Program-made: the position numbers and the translations under genes
Notes under the pieces: model-generated
Database searches by the model: none
Seen by the model: the letters and a program-made list of their open reading frames with translations, nothing else
Told to the model about the DNA's origin: nothing
Assembly (NCBI GenBank): GCA_902524545.1
Contig: CABZDW010000002.1
Location: 56,748 to 120,747 of the forward strand
DNA length: 64,000 nt
From: an uncultured Pelagibacteraceae bacterium
GTDB lineage: Bacteria > Pseudomonadota > Alphaproteobacteria > Pelagibacterales > Pelagibacteraceae
Reading direction: 5' to 3'
Shown here: positions 16,204 through 24,055 of the stretch, in pieces
Layout: the number at the start of each line of letters is the position of its first letter
Position numbering within the stretch: position 1 is the first letter of the stretch

Positions 16204-17088
16204 ATGAACAAGCAACAAAAACAAACCAAGCTCTTTTTTGAAAAAGACGCAATTAATTGGTCGAAAAAATCTTTTTTCCCCAAAAATAATAAACTATTAA
16301 ACACCATACACGAGAGAAATATATATGTAATCAATCTTATTAAAAAAAAGAAACTTTTATATCATTTAGATGTTGGATGTGGTGTGGGAGACTTGGTTTT
16401 TAATAGTTCAAAAATAACCAAAAAATCTGTTGGTATAGATTTTGCAAATGAGATGATTAAAATTGCTAACAAAAAATATAAAAAAAAGAATTTATTGTTA
16501 GAAACCAAATCTATATTTGATTATACTACAGAAATAAAATTTGATTGTATTTCGGCAAATGGATTTATTGAGTATTTATCTATAAACGAAATCTACAACT
16601 TTTTTAAAATTTCAAAAAAACTTCTTAAAATAGGTGGATTTTTGAGTATAAGTTCTAGAAATAGACTATTTAATTTATTCTCACTAAATGAATTTTCTAA
16701 AAAAGAAATTGAGGGAAGTAAATTTAAAATTTTATACAGAGAGGCACTAAATTGCAATAAATCAAAAAACTTAGATGAATTTAAAAAATTTAAGTCAGAT
16801 AAAATAAGTATTATTAACTTTAAACAACCAAATACAGGTATAAACGTTAATGTTAGACATCAATTTACACCATTACAACTTTATTTTACCCTTAAAAACT
16901 TGGGTTATATGATCACAGATATACATCCTATTAATTATCACCCCGTGGTTCCGTCTATTTATAATACTGAAAGAAATTATAAATTTTTTTCAAATAATAT
17001 TTTTAAAAAAAGTTTTAAAAAAAATTTTAATAAATTATCTAATTTGCCTTTTTCTTCGTCTTTTATGATTACAGCAAAAAAAAAATAG
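16204..17088 (+). CDS. SAM-dependent methyltransferase (class I)
   Basis: A Rossmann methyltransferase of 294 aa with motif I HLDVGCGVGD at residues 55-64 and motif II around VGIDFANEMIKIA. FDCISANGFIEYLS and a LLKIGGFLSISSRN segment complete the UbiE/Methyltransf_11 pattern. It is the last gene of the ten-gene operon, 23 bases after the ACP, and its end faces the PhyH gene with 8 bases between. The N-terminal region around residue 20-40 (NWSKKSFFPKNNK) resembles O-methyltransferases acting on sugars or lipids. The acceptor is unknown. Confidence 0.75.
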   Translation: MNKQQKQTKLFFEKDAINWSKKSFFPKNNKLLNTIHERNIYVINLIKKKKLLYHLDVGCGVGDLVFNSSKITKKSVGIDFANEMIKIANKKYKKKNLLLETKSIFDYTTEIKFDCISANGFIEYLSINEIYNFFKISKKLLKIGGFLSISSRNRLFNLFSLNEFSKKEIEGSKFKILYREALNCNKSKNLDEFKKFKSDKISIINFKQPNTGINVNVRHQFTPLQLYFTLKNLGYMITDIHPINYHPVVPSIYNTERNYKFFSNNIFKKSFKKNFNKLSNLPFSSSFMITAKKK

Positions 17089-17096
17089 AGTATATT

Positions 17097-17927
17097 TTAT
17101 TTCGTTAATTTAGAATTTGAAGATTTTTCATTAAGTAATTTAAACTTCCAATTTTCACTATATAAATCATGATAAAAAGTTGCCCAAACATATCTAATTT
17201 TATTTTTTGTTTTATTGACTCCGCTTTTATGCAATAGACTATTATGAAATAAAATCACACTACCTAGCTCACACGTAATAATTTTTTCTTTTAAAGAGTG
17301 TTTAGATATTATTTTGGCATTTAGCAGTGGTCTTGATGGCATATTTAACTTCCTAACTAATTCCCTTTCTCTATCTGATCTATCTGTTTTAATATTTTTT
17401 CCATGACTTTTTGATAAGATTGTTAGCCCACCTAATTTTTTATTCACATTTGAAATAATTGGTGCCCATAACTGAATGAAATTCGAGTCTTGAATATTTG
17501 CGTTATTATCTCTATGCCATCCATAAACATATGGAGTTATTCCAGGCACATCCATTCTAATTGTTGTTGCATTGACATATAAATTAGAATTACTTTCCCT
17601 TTGCAACAATTGGTTTACAGCGTATTTTATATTTTTATCTGATAACAATTTATAAAAATCAACAGAGCTTGGAAGTTGATTGTAGATATTAACTAAATAT
17701 TGCCTATTTTTTTTTGTTAATTCAAACATTCCATTATGTACAAAATAATCATCTTTTTTATTATATCTAACTATTTTATTATAAAAATCAGGATAGTTTA
17801 TCTTAAGACTTACTTTAATTAATTTTGCAAGCTCATGTTTAAACTTGTTTAATTCCCTTTTTTTAAATATTTTTACTTTTACGTAGCCATTATTATTAAA
17901 AAAAGTTATTTGTTTTTTTGTAAGCAT
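17097..17927 (-). CDS. PhyH-family Fe(II)/2-oxoglutarate dioxygenase
   Basis: The phytanoyl-CoA dioxygenase family hydroxylates aliphatic or sugar carbons with Fe(II), oxygen and 2-oxoglutarate. The iron ligands His138 and Asp140 lie in GWHRDN. The distal His233 is in LLHKSG, and Arg245 (IRYVWATFYHD) sits where 2-oxoglutarate is bound. GGLTILSKSHGKN and LGSVILFHNS are typical. At 276 aa the length is normal. It converges on the ten-gene operon (8 bases apart) and is followed upstream by a gap of about 330 bases. It could modify the operon product, but its separate transcription leaves this open. Confidence 0.85.
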   Translation of the reverse strand: MLTKKQITFFNNNGYVKVKIFKKRELNKFKHELAKLIKVSLKINYPDFYNKIVRYNKKDDYFVHNGMFELTKKNRQYLVNIYNQLPSSVDFYKLLSDKNIKYAVNQLLQRESNSNLYVNATTIRMDVPGITPYVYGWHRDNNANIQDSNFIQLWAPIISNVNKKLGGLTILSKSHGKNIKTDRSDRERELVRKLNMPSRPLLNAKIISKHSLKEKIITCELGSVILFHNSLLHKSGVNKTKNKIRYVWATFYHDLYSENWKFKLLNEKSSNSKLTK

Positions 17928-18005
17928 TTATAATAATATGTTGTTAATTTAAATCTTAAAACCTGTATCTTTTAGCTAAAAAAACTAAGAAATAAAACAT
18001 TTTTT

Positions 18006-18158
18006 TTATGTTCTAAAAATTTCGATAGCTGGTATTTGGAATATTCGTGATACCTTTTTTTGAAAGTGAGTAAGAATTTCATTTCCAGGGGCAAAATATC
18101 TGAATTCATTATCCTTAATAATCAAATGAGCTAATAGATCGTAATTACTTAAAATATT
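18006..18158 (-). pseudogene. Remnant of a GT2 (DPM1-like) gene C-terminus
   Basis: The 326-base gap between PhyH and the GT2 gene holds a minus-strand open stretch of 50 codons ending in a stop at 18006-18008. Its last 25 residues align without gaps to residues about 197-221 of the adjacent GT2 protein (NEI--HF then IP-IEI-RT, about 12 of 25 identical). At the DNA level, AAATTTCGATAGCTGGTATT (18017-18036) resembles AAATTTCAATACTTGGTATT (18310-18329). The upstream part does not match and no start or catalytic half remains, so this looks like the decayed end of a paralogous gene. Alternatively the match reflects a short chance similarity in AT-rich DNA. Confidence 0.5.
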
Positions 18159-18253
18159 TCAGTCGAGGTTTTTTGTTATTAAAATTTGTATAAATTATAG
18201 ATGTTAAGAAAGAACAATAATTATTAAAAAAAAATTTATTATATCTTTAAGTT

Positions 18254-18964
18254 TCATTTTTTTCTTATATTTTCCATATATAAAAAAAATAAATTTTTAA
18301 GTGTCCTCAAAATTTCAATACTTGGTATTTTCGAATATCCATATTTTCTGTTTTTAAAATGAATAGGAATTTCATTTATATTAACCCCAACTTTATTTAG
18401 CCTATAAATTGTTTCCATAAAAAAACTGTATCCTTTAGAGTTTATCATATTTAAATTAAAACCTTTTAACTTTGAAAGATTAAATCCTCTGTAGGAAGTA
18501 GTAAATTCATTACAATCTATTTTAAGAACTTTTTTAATAAATTTATTTCCTACAATACTAAGAGCCAATCTATGTCCAGACATTTCACACTTACCACCTT
18601 TTATATACCTTGATCCAATTACAAATGACGATGTATTTAAAATATCTAGCATTTTGGGTATTTCATTTGGATTATGTGAAAGATCTGCATCCATTGAAAT
18701 AAATTTTTCATATTTATGTTTTATTGCATAATCAAATGCAAGCTTGTGAGCAGTATCCAACCCAGATTTATAATTTCTCACTATTACTTTTAAGTTTATA
18801 ATTTTTTTTTCCAATTCACGTAAAATTTCCCAAGTTTTATCTGGACTAAGATCGTCTATTACAAGGATATCTATATCAAGGTTTAGTTCATTTAAACTTT
18901 CTATTAAATATTTTATATTTTCTTTTTCATTGTAAGTAGCAGTAAATATTAATATTTTGTTCAT
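18254..18964 (-). CDS. Glycosyltransferase family 2, DPM1-like
   Basis: This 236-aa GT-A enzyme is close to polyprenyl-phosphate mannosyltransferase (DPM1/PpmD-like). ILIFTATYNEKENIKYLIESL, the donor-site DDLSPDKTW, and the divalent-metal motif MDADLSHNP are in the expected order, followed by GSRYIKGGKCEMSGHRLALS. Such enzymes load a sugar on undecaprenyl phosphate for periplasmic transferases. It is divergently arranged relative to the gmd-like gene, with 56 bases between. A degraded copy of its 3' end seems to lie just downstream. Confidence 0.85.
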   Translation of the reverse strand: MNKILIFTATYNEKENIKYLIESLNELNLDIDILVIDDLSPDKTWEILRELEKKIINLKVIVRNYKSGLDTAHKLAFDYAIKHKYEKFISMDADLSHNPNEIPKMLDILNTSSFVIGSRYIKGGKCEMSGHRLALSIVGNKFIKKVLKIDCNEFTTSYRGFNLSKLKGFNLNMINSKGYSFFMETIYRLNKVGVNINEIPIHFKNRKYGYSKIPSIEILRTLKNLFFLYMENIRKK

Positions 18965-19020
18965 AAAAAATAGTTTAATTAATATACCAAAAGTATTAAA
19001 AATAAATTCAAATTTAGCTT

Positions 19021-19980
19021 ATGAAATTTAAAAAAACTGCAATTATCTTTGGGATTTCAGGACAAGATGGAGCTTATTTATCAAATTTTTTATTACAAAA
19101 GGGCTACAAAGTAATCGGAACAACAAGAGACAAATCAATTAAAAACTTGTATCGCTTAAAAAAATTAAACATTATTAAAAAAATTAATATTTTAAAGGGA
19201 GTAGCCACAAACTTAAAGTTTTGTGAAAAAATTTTAAGCAAAAATATTAATGAAATTTATTATTTATCTGGAGACTCTTCGGTAATAAATTCTTTTGAAA
19301 CACCTAATATTTCATTAAAAAGTAATACTGAGGGTATTCTAAATATCTTACAAATTTTAAAGCAAAAAAAATTTAGAACTAAATTATTCAATGCAGGTTC
19401 TGGACAATTTTATGGTGATAATGAAAAAAATTTTTATAATATTAATTCTAAAATAGAGCCTCAAAGCCCTTATGGTGTATCTAAAGCTGCAGCTTTTTGG
19501 CTTATAAAAATTTACAGACAGAAATACAATATTTTTTGTTGTACAGGAATTTTATTTAACCATGAGTCCCCTCTTAGATCAAAAGAATTTGTAACAAAAA
19601 AAATTGTTGATACAGCGCTTAAAATGAAAAAAAAAAAGAGTTTAAAGTTAGAATTAGGAAATGTTCATATATATAGAGATTGGGGATGGGCACCAGATTA
19701 CGTTAGAGCTATTTGGCTTATGATGCAGAGAAAAAAACCTAGAGATTTTATAATTGGATCTGGAAAAACTTATTCTTTAAAAGAATTTGTTAACGAAGTA
19801 TTTAGATATTTAAAAATAGATAAAAAAAATTTAAAGACCAATGTCTCAAAATATAAGAGAAAAATTGATTTGCGAGGTTATAAAGCTAATATCACAGATA
19901 CTCAAAAAATATTAAAATGGAAACCAACATTAAAATTTAAAACTATTATTCATAAGATGATAAACAATGAATTATTTTAA
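19021..19980 (+). CDS. Divergent GDP-mannose 4,6-dehydratase-like SDR epimerase
   Basis: An extended SDR resembling GMD: GISGQDGAYLSNFLL cofactor loop (residues 14-28), NEIYYLSGDSSVINSFE (usually NLAAQSHVxVSFE), SPYGVSKAAAFW (YxxxK), then FNHESPLRSKEFVTKKI and HIYRDWGWAPDYVRAIW. These distal blocks are typical of GMD. The catalytic Ser/Thr segment reads NAGSGQFYG rather than STSELYG, and 319 aa is shorter than the canonical enzyme at 32607-33662. It probably acts on GDP-mannose or a related sugar with altered specificity, or is a related epimerase. It overlaps the following methyltransferase by 14 bases. Confidence 0.75.
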   Translation: MKFKKTAIIFGISGQDGAYLSNFLLQKGYKVIGTTRDKSIKNLYRLKKLNIIKKINILKGVATNLKFCEKILSKNINEIYYLSGDSSVINSFETPNISLKSNTEGILNILQILKQKKFRTKLFNAGSGQFYGDNEKNFYNINSKIEPQSPYGVSKAAAFWLIKIYRQKYNIFCCTGILFNHESPLRSKEFVTKKIVDTALKMKKKKSLKLELGNVHIYRDWGWAPDYVRAIWLMMQRKKPRDFIIGSGKTYSLKEFVNEVFRYLKIDKKNLKTNVSKYKRKIDLRGYKANITDTQKILKWKPTLKFKTIIHKMINNELF

Positions 19981-20614
19981 TCTAATATTTTCAAATAAGT
20001 CTATTTTAAGAATATTTCAAATAGAAATTTTTAAAAAATTTAAAATTGATGGAGATATTATAGAATTTGGAGCTTCTGAAAGAATTGATAAAAACTTCTG
20101 TAATACCAATTTACAAAATTGTAAAATTACCTACTCAAATATTAATTCCTCAAACAAAGAATTTTTGAATATTGATTTACAAGAGGAAATTTCCTTAAAT
20201 AATAAATATGATTACGTTGTAATATTTAATGTTTTAGAGCATCTTCTAGATCCAAATTTAGCTCTAAGAAATCTATCTACAATTTGTAAAAAAAATGGAA
20301 AAATTATTGGATCTACCCCATTTCTTTTTAGAATTCATGAAGCACCAAAAGATTACTCAAGATTTACAAAAGATCATCTAATAGAATTGTTACAATTAAA
20401 TAATTTTAAAAATATAGAAATTATTGAGTTGGGCACAGGCCCATTCTTGGCTTGTGTTTCGTTATTAAGGAGTTACTTAAAATTTTTGCCAATTTTCTAT
20501 CAATTATTTATTTTTTTATCTTTGGTTTTTGATAAATTAATAAAATTGTTTATTAGAACTGATCCTAAAAAAATTTATCCTGTAGGATATATTTTTTTTG
20601 CTACCAACAGTTAA
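19967..20614 (+). CDS. SAM-dependent methyltransferase domain protein with C-terminal hydrophobic tail
   Basis: The middle of this 215-aa protein reads YDYVVIFNVLEHLLDPNLALRNLS, the motif II/III region of Methyltransf_11 enzymes, preceded by GDIIEFGASER, a degenerate motif I. The late region RIHEAPKDYSRFTKDHLIELL is common in sugar-associated methyltransferases. A hydrophobic stretch near the C-terminus (FLPIFYQLFIFLSLVF) may contact the membrane. It overlaps the gmd-like gene by 14 bases, so the pair is translationally coupled. The acceptor is unknown. Confidence 0.65.
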   Translation: MNYFNLIFSNKSILRIFQIEIFKKFKIDGDIIEFGASERIDKNFCNTNLQNCKITYSNINSSNKEFLNIDLQEEISLNNKYDYVVIFNVLEHLLDPNLALRNLSTICKKNGKIIGSTPFLFRIHEAPKDYSRFTKDHLIELLQLNNFKNIEIIELGTGPFLACVSLLRSYLKFLPIFYQLFIFLSLVFDKLIKLFIRTDPKKIYPVGYIFFATNS

Positions 20615-20617
20615 AAT

Positions 20618-20680
20618 ATGAAAAATAAAATTCTTATAACTGGCGGAACTGGACTTGTAGGTAAATATTTACAAAAATAA
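20618..20680 (+). pseudogene. 20-codon remnant of a GDP-fucose-synthase-like epimerase
   Basis: An ATG directly after the methyltransferase opens a 20-codon frame ending in TAA at 20678-20680. The peptide ILITGGTGLVGKYL is the start of a Rossmann NAD(P)-binding domain with the GxxGxxG loop, close to the N-terminus of GDP-L-fucose synthase or related epimerases. The rest of such a gene is missing, and only 29 bases remain before the next CDS. It is best read as the surviving start of a deleted gene that followed the gmd-like gene. A functional micro-peptide seems unlikely. Confidence 0.6.
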
Positions 20681-20709
20681 ATGAAATCATATTACCCATA
20701 ATTAACTAA

Positions 20710-21852
20710 ATGAAATTATTTTATTGGTCACCTTTTCTATCAAATATAGCAACTATAACTGCAGTTATTAATTCAATAAATTCGTTAAAAAAGTATAGTA
20801 AAAACATTAAATATAAAACTTCCATAATTGATTCTTCAGGCGAATGGCAACAAAATTCAGATAGAATATCAGGTATAAATATCATTAAATTATATAGGAA
20901 AAATTATTACAATTTTTTGCCTAAAGGTAATTTTTTAAAAAGTCGATTATCGCAAATCATCATTTTTATTTTAAATTTTAATTTGTTAAGGAAATTGTTA
21001 ATTAAGGAAAAACCCAATTTTTTAATTGCACATTTAGTTATATCTTTGCCTTTAGTTTTATTTTTTTTTTTTAAATTTGAAACTAAATTAATTGTAAGAA
21101 TTTCAGGCACACCAAAACTTAATAAATTCAGGAGATTTTTTTGGACTTTATTTTCTAAAAATGTTCATATCGTAACTTGCCCAACTCAATCTACATTAAA
21201 TAAATTAATTAGTCTAAAAATTTTTCCAAAAGAAAAATTAAAACTTCTTTATGATCCAATTTTAAAAGTAAATTTTATAAATATTAAAAAAAGAGAAAAA
21301 ATAAAAGATAGATTTCTTAATACTGATTATATTCTTAGCATTGGTAGATTAACCAAACAAAAAAATTTTTTTTTATTAATCAATGCTTTTAAAGAAATTA
21401 AAAAAGAGTATCCAAACCTTAAGCTGATCATTCTAGGGGAAGGGGAGGAGAGAAAAAAACTTGAAAAGTTAATTGAAGATTTAAGTTTAAGTGGCTCTAT
21501 TTTCCTAGAGGGATATAAAACAAATATATTTAATTATTTACATCATTGCGAGTGCTATATTTCATCATCTTTATATGAGGATCCAGGTTTTAGTTTAATA
21601 GAGTCAGGATTTTTAAATAAATTTGTTATTGCTGCAGACTCCAATACCGGTCCATCTGAAATATTAAATGCCTCTAAAAATGGTTTATTATTTAGGAATA
21701 ATGACAAAATTTCTCTTGTCGATCAATATCTAAAATTCAAAAATTTAAGTTTTAAAGAATTGATGACTAAAAAAAAGAATCTTAAAAAATTTTCTAAAAA
21801 TTTTTCATTTTTTAAACACTATCAAAATTTAGAAAAAATCTTATCTAATTAG
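20710..21852 (+). CDS. Glycosyltransferase family 4
   Basis: A 380-aa GT-B enzyme with the Glycos_transf_1 signature. ILSIGRLTKQKNFFLLINAFKEI begins the C-terminal donor domain, LKLIILGEGEERKKLEKLI is followed by IFLEGYKTNIFNYLHHCECYISSSLYEDPGFSLIESG, where EDPGFSLIE is the donor-ribose/phosphate site. The N-terminal half is membrane-associated in character (FKFETKLIVRISGTPK). Sugar and acceptor are not determinable. It runs tail-to-tail into the UDP-sugar dehydrogenase with an 8-base overlap. Confidence 0.85.
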   Translation: MKLFYWSPFLSNIATITAVINSINSLKKYSKNIKYKTSIIDSSGEWQQNSDRISGINIIKLYRKNYYNFLPKGNFLKSRLSQIIIFILNFNLLRKLLIKEKPNFLIAHLVISLPLVLFFFFKFETKLIVRISGTPKLNKFRRFFWTLFSKNVHIVTCPTQSTLNKLISLKIFPKEKLKLLYDPILKVNFINIKKREKIKDRFLNTDYILSIGRLTKQKNFFLLINAFKEIKKEYPNLKLIILGEGEERKKLEKLIEDLSLSGSIFLEGYKTNIFNYLHHCECYISSSLYEDPGFSLIESGFLNKFVIAADSNTGPSEILNASKNGLLFRNNDKISLVDQYLKFKNLSFKELMTKKKNLKKFSKNFSFFKHYQNLEKILSN

Positions 21853-23041
21853 AATAATAACAAAAAGGGTCAATTATTTTTTTATTATCTAATAAATTGG
21901 CAATATTTTTAAATTTCGGACCTTTTGTAAGAAATATAAAAAAATCATATTTTTTTAATTCATCATTATTTAATTTATCAGTTGTTTTAAAAAATGGATC
22001 AAAACCTTTTGTATGTTTAAATTTTTTCTTAAAATATTTTAAAATCTCAATTTTTTGAGAATTTCTTGTATCAGTTACTCCATATTTGTAAGTAAGCCCC
22101 ACTATACAAATTTTAATTTTATCTTTTTTGACTTTACTTATTTTAATAACTGAATTTGCAAAATTTATGACATATTCTTTCATATCATTATTTACATCTC
22201 TACCAGACAAAGTTACTTTTGATTTATACCCTCTTTTCTTTGCAATATAAGTTAAATAATACGGGTCTACTGGAAGACAATGACCCCCTACTAGGCCAGG
22301 GGAAAAATTCATAAAATTCCATTTAGTCGAAGCTAAACGAACTACCTCATTGAAGTTCAATTTTAACTTATTGCAAATAATTAATATCTCATTAAACAGG
22401 GCAATATTAAGATCTCTTTGAATATTTTCAATACCCTTTGCAGTTTCTGCTTCCTTAATATTTTTTGAAAAAATTAATTTTTTGGATAACTTTTTATATA
22501 CATTAAATATTAACTTTTTTACTTTCTCATCTTTACCTTCATAGGCAAGAATTTTATTAATGTTGTTTAAATTTCTATTTTTATCTCCCGGGTTTATTCT
22601 TTCAGGACTATAACATGTGCTAAAATCATAATTATTTATCAATTTTGTTTTTTTTTCTAATTTTTTTATGAATGCTTCTGTTACCCCTGGATAGACCGTA
22701 GACTCCAGAACAATTATGTCACCTTTTTTTAAAATTTTTGAAAGCAATTTAAAACTTTTTTCGATATATCTTAAATCTGGTTTTTTAGAGAATGTTATAG
22801 GTGTCGGAACGCAAACTATATAAAAATTACATTTGTGTAAATCCTCAATTTTTTTTGAAAATATTAAATTCTTTATCTTAATATCTTTTTTTTTGAATTC
22901 TTCATTGTGATCAATTCCTATTTTTAAAGAGTCAATTCTTTTAGAGTTAGTATCATATCCTATTGTTGAGAAATTTTTTGCTAATTTTAAACAAATGGGT
23001 AAACCTACATACCCAAGACCTATTACACATATTTTTAACAT
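21845..23041 (-). CDS. tviB: UDP-N-acetylhexosamine/UDP-glucose-type 6-dehydrogenase (TviB/WecC-like)
   Basis: A nucleotide-sugar dehydrogenase that oxidises C6 of a UDP-sugar in two NAD-dependent steps to the uronate. MLKICVIGLGYVGLPICLKLA gives the N-terminal cofactor site, VCVPTPI, ESTVYPGVTE and GIENIQRDLNIAL are typical, and GGHCLPVDPYYL contains the catalytic cysteine. The last domain (VCIVGLTYKYGVTDTRNS) fits the TviB/VipA branch. The ATG at 23041 is chosen because the upstream frame from 23098 adds 19 unrelated residues and overlaps the epimerase on the opposite strand. With the epimerase it can make an activated uronate such as UDP-GalNAcA. Confidence 0.82.
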   Translation of the reverse strand: MLKICVIGLGYVGLPICLKLAKNFSTIGYDTNSKRIDSLKIGIDHNEEFKKKDIKIKNLIFSKKIEDLHKCNFYIVCVPTPITFSKKPDLRYIEKSFKLLSKILKKGDIIVLESTVYPGVTEAFIKKLEKKTKLINNYDFSTCYSPERINPGDKNRNLNNINKILAYEGKDEKVKKLIFNVYKKLSKKLIFSKNIKEAETAKGIENIQRDLNIALFNEILIICNKLKLNFNEVVRLASTKWNFMNFSPGLVGGHCLPVDPYYLTYIAKKRGYKSKVTLSGRDVNNDMKEYVINFANSVIKISKVKKDKIKICIVGLTYKYGVTDTRNSQKIEILKYFKKKFKHTKGFDPFFKTTDKLNNDELKKYDFFIFLTKGPKFKNIANLLDNKKIIDPFCYYSN

Positions 23042-23092
23042 GAAATATTTATATCGTTTATGAATTAATATTGATATATCAATATTATTTTT

Positions 23093-24055
23093 ATGCAAAT
23101 ATTAATTACAGGCGCAGCTGGTTTTATAGGATTTAATCTTGCCAAATATTTACTACGAACATCTAACGCTAAAATAATTGGAATTGATAGTTTAAATAAT
23201 TATTATTCAAAAAAATTAAAAAAGGATCGTATTAAAGAATTATCTAAATTTAAAAAATTTTCCTTCTCTCAAACAAATATAATAAATAAAAGAAAACTTG
23301 AAAAGATCTTTAAAATTAAAAAGATAAATTTAATAATAAATTTAGCAGCACAAGCAGGTGTGCGTTACTCACTAGAAAAACCAAGTGAATTTGTTGATAA
23401 TAATATTCAGGGATTCTATAGTCTTATTGATATAGCAAACAAATATAATATTAAAAAAATTATATATGCTTCTTCTAGTTCAATTTATGGTGATTCGAAA
23501 AAATTTCCTTTAAAAGAAAATCAAAATGTTATACCAAAAAATATTTATTCTTTATCAAAAAAAATCAATGAAGAGATGGCAGAGGTATTTTCCAGACAAT
23601 ATGATATTTCTTTTGTCGGACTGAGATTTTTTACAGTTTATGGTGAGTGGGGAAGACCTGACATGTTTATGATGAAATATTTGGCTTCCAGTTACGATAA
23701 AAAGATCAATTTTTATTTAAACAATTATGGTAAACATACTCGAGACTTTACCTATATTTTAGATGCTTGTAAGATTATTTCTAAACTAGTTTTTACTAAA
23801 AAAAAAATAAATCATGAAATTTTCAATATATGCTCTAATAACCCCAAAAAATTAACTGATGTAATAAAAAAAATTAACTTTTTAACTCAGAAAAAACCAA
23901 AATTATTCAAAAGAAAATTACAACAAGCTGATGTTGTAAAAACACATGGAACTAATAAAAAAATCAAAAGTTTTATTGGAAATCAAAGTTTTACATCTTT
24001 AGATGATGGTTTAAAAATTACTGTTGAGTGGTTTAAGCATTATTATAAAATTTAA
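23093..24055 (+). CDS. UDP-glucuronate 4-epimerase-like SDR
   Basis: An extended SDR of 320 aa with ILITGAAGFIGFNLAKYLL, NLAAQAGVRYSLEKPSEFVDNN, SSSSIYG and IYSLSKK (Tyr and Lys of the YxxxK pair). The block RFFTVYGEWGRPDMFMMKY and HTRDFTYI are characteristic of UDP-GlcA 4-epimerases (GlcA to GalA), including the Cap1J/LspL group. It is divergent from the dehydrogenase (52 bases between starts), which fits a dehydrogenase-epimerase partnership. Its end overlaps the convergent GT4 gene by 23 bases. Confidence 0.82.
   Translation: MQILITGAAGFIGFNLAKYLLRTSNAKIIGIDSLNNYYSKKLKKDRIKELSKFKKFSFSQTNIINKRKLEKIFKIKKINLIINLAAQAGVRYSLEKPSEFVDNNIQGFYSLIDIANKYNIKKIIYASSSSIYGDSKKFPLKENQNVIPKNIYSLSKKINEEMAEVFSRQYDISFVGLRFFTVYGEWGRPDMFMMKYLASSYDKKINFYLNNYGKHTRDFTYILDACKIISKLVFTKKKINHEIFNICSNNPKKLTDVIKKINFLTQKKPKLFKRKLQQADVVKTHGTNKKIKSFIGNQSFTSLDDGLKITVEWFKHYYKI

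Noticed and set aside
8296-17088. A bioluminescence (lux) operon
   Set aside because: LuxE and LuxC are present but no luxA, luxB, luxD or regulator is seen in any frame; the rest is carrier-protein and sugar-type chemistry.
17928-18253. A complete small gene or RNA in the 326-base gap
   Set aside because: Only a 50-codon stretch without a good start is found, best explained as a glycosyltransferase remnant; I see no stable hairpin or tRNA.
22980-23098. Longer N-terminus for the UDP-sugar dehydrogenase (start at 23098)
   Set aside because: The extra 19 residues are not family-like and run through the divergent epimerase start; ATG at 23041 gives the standard cofactor-binding start.
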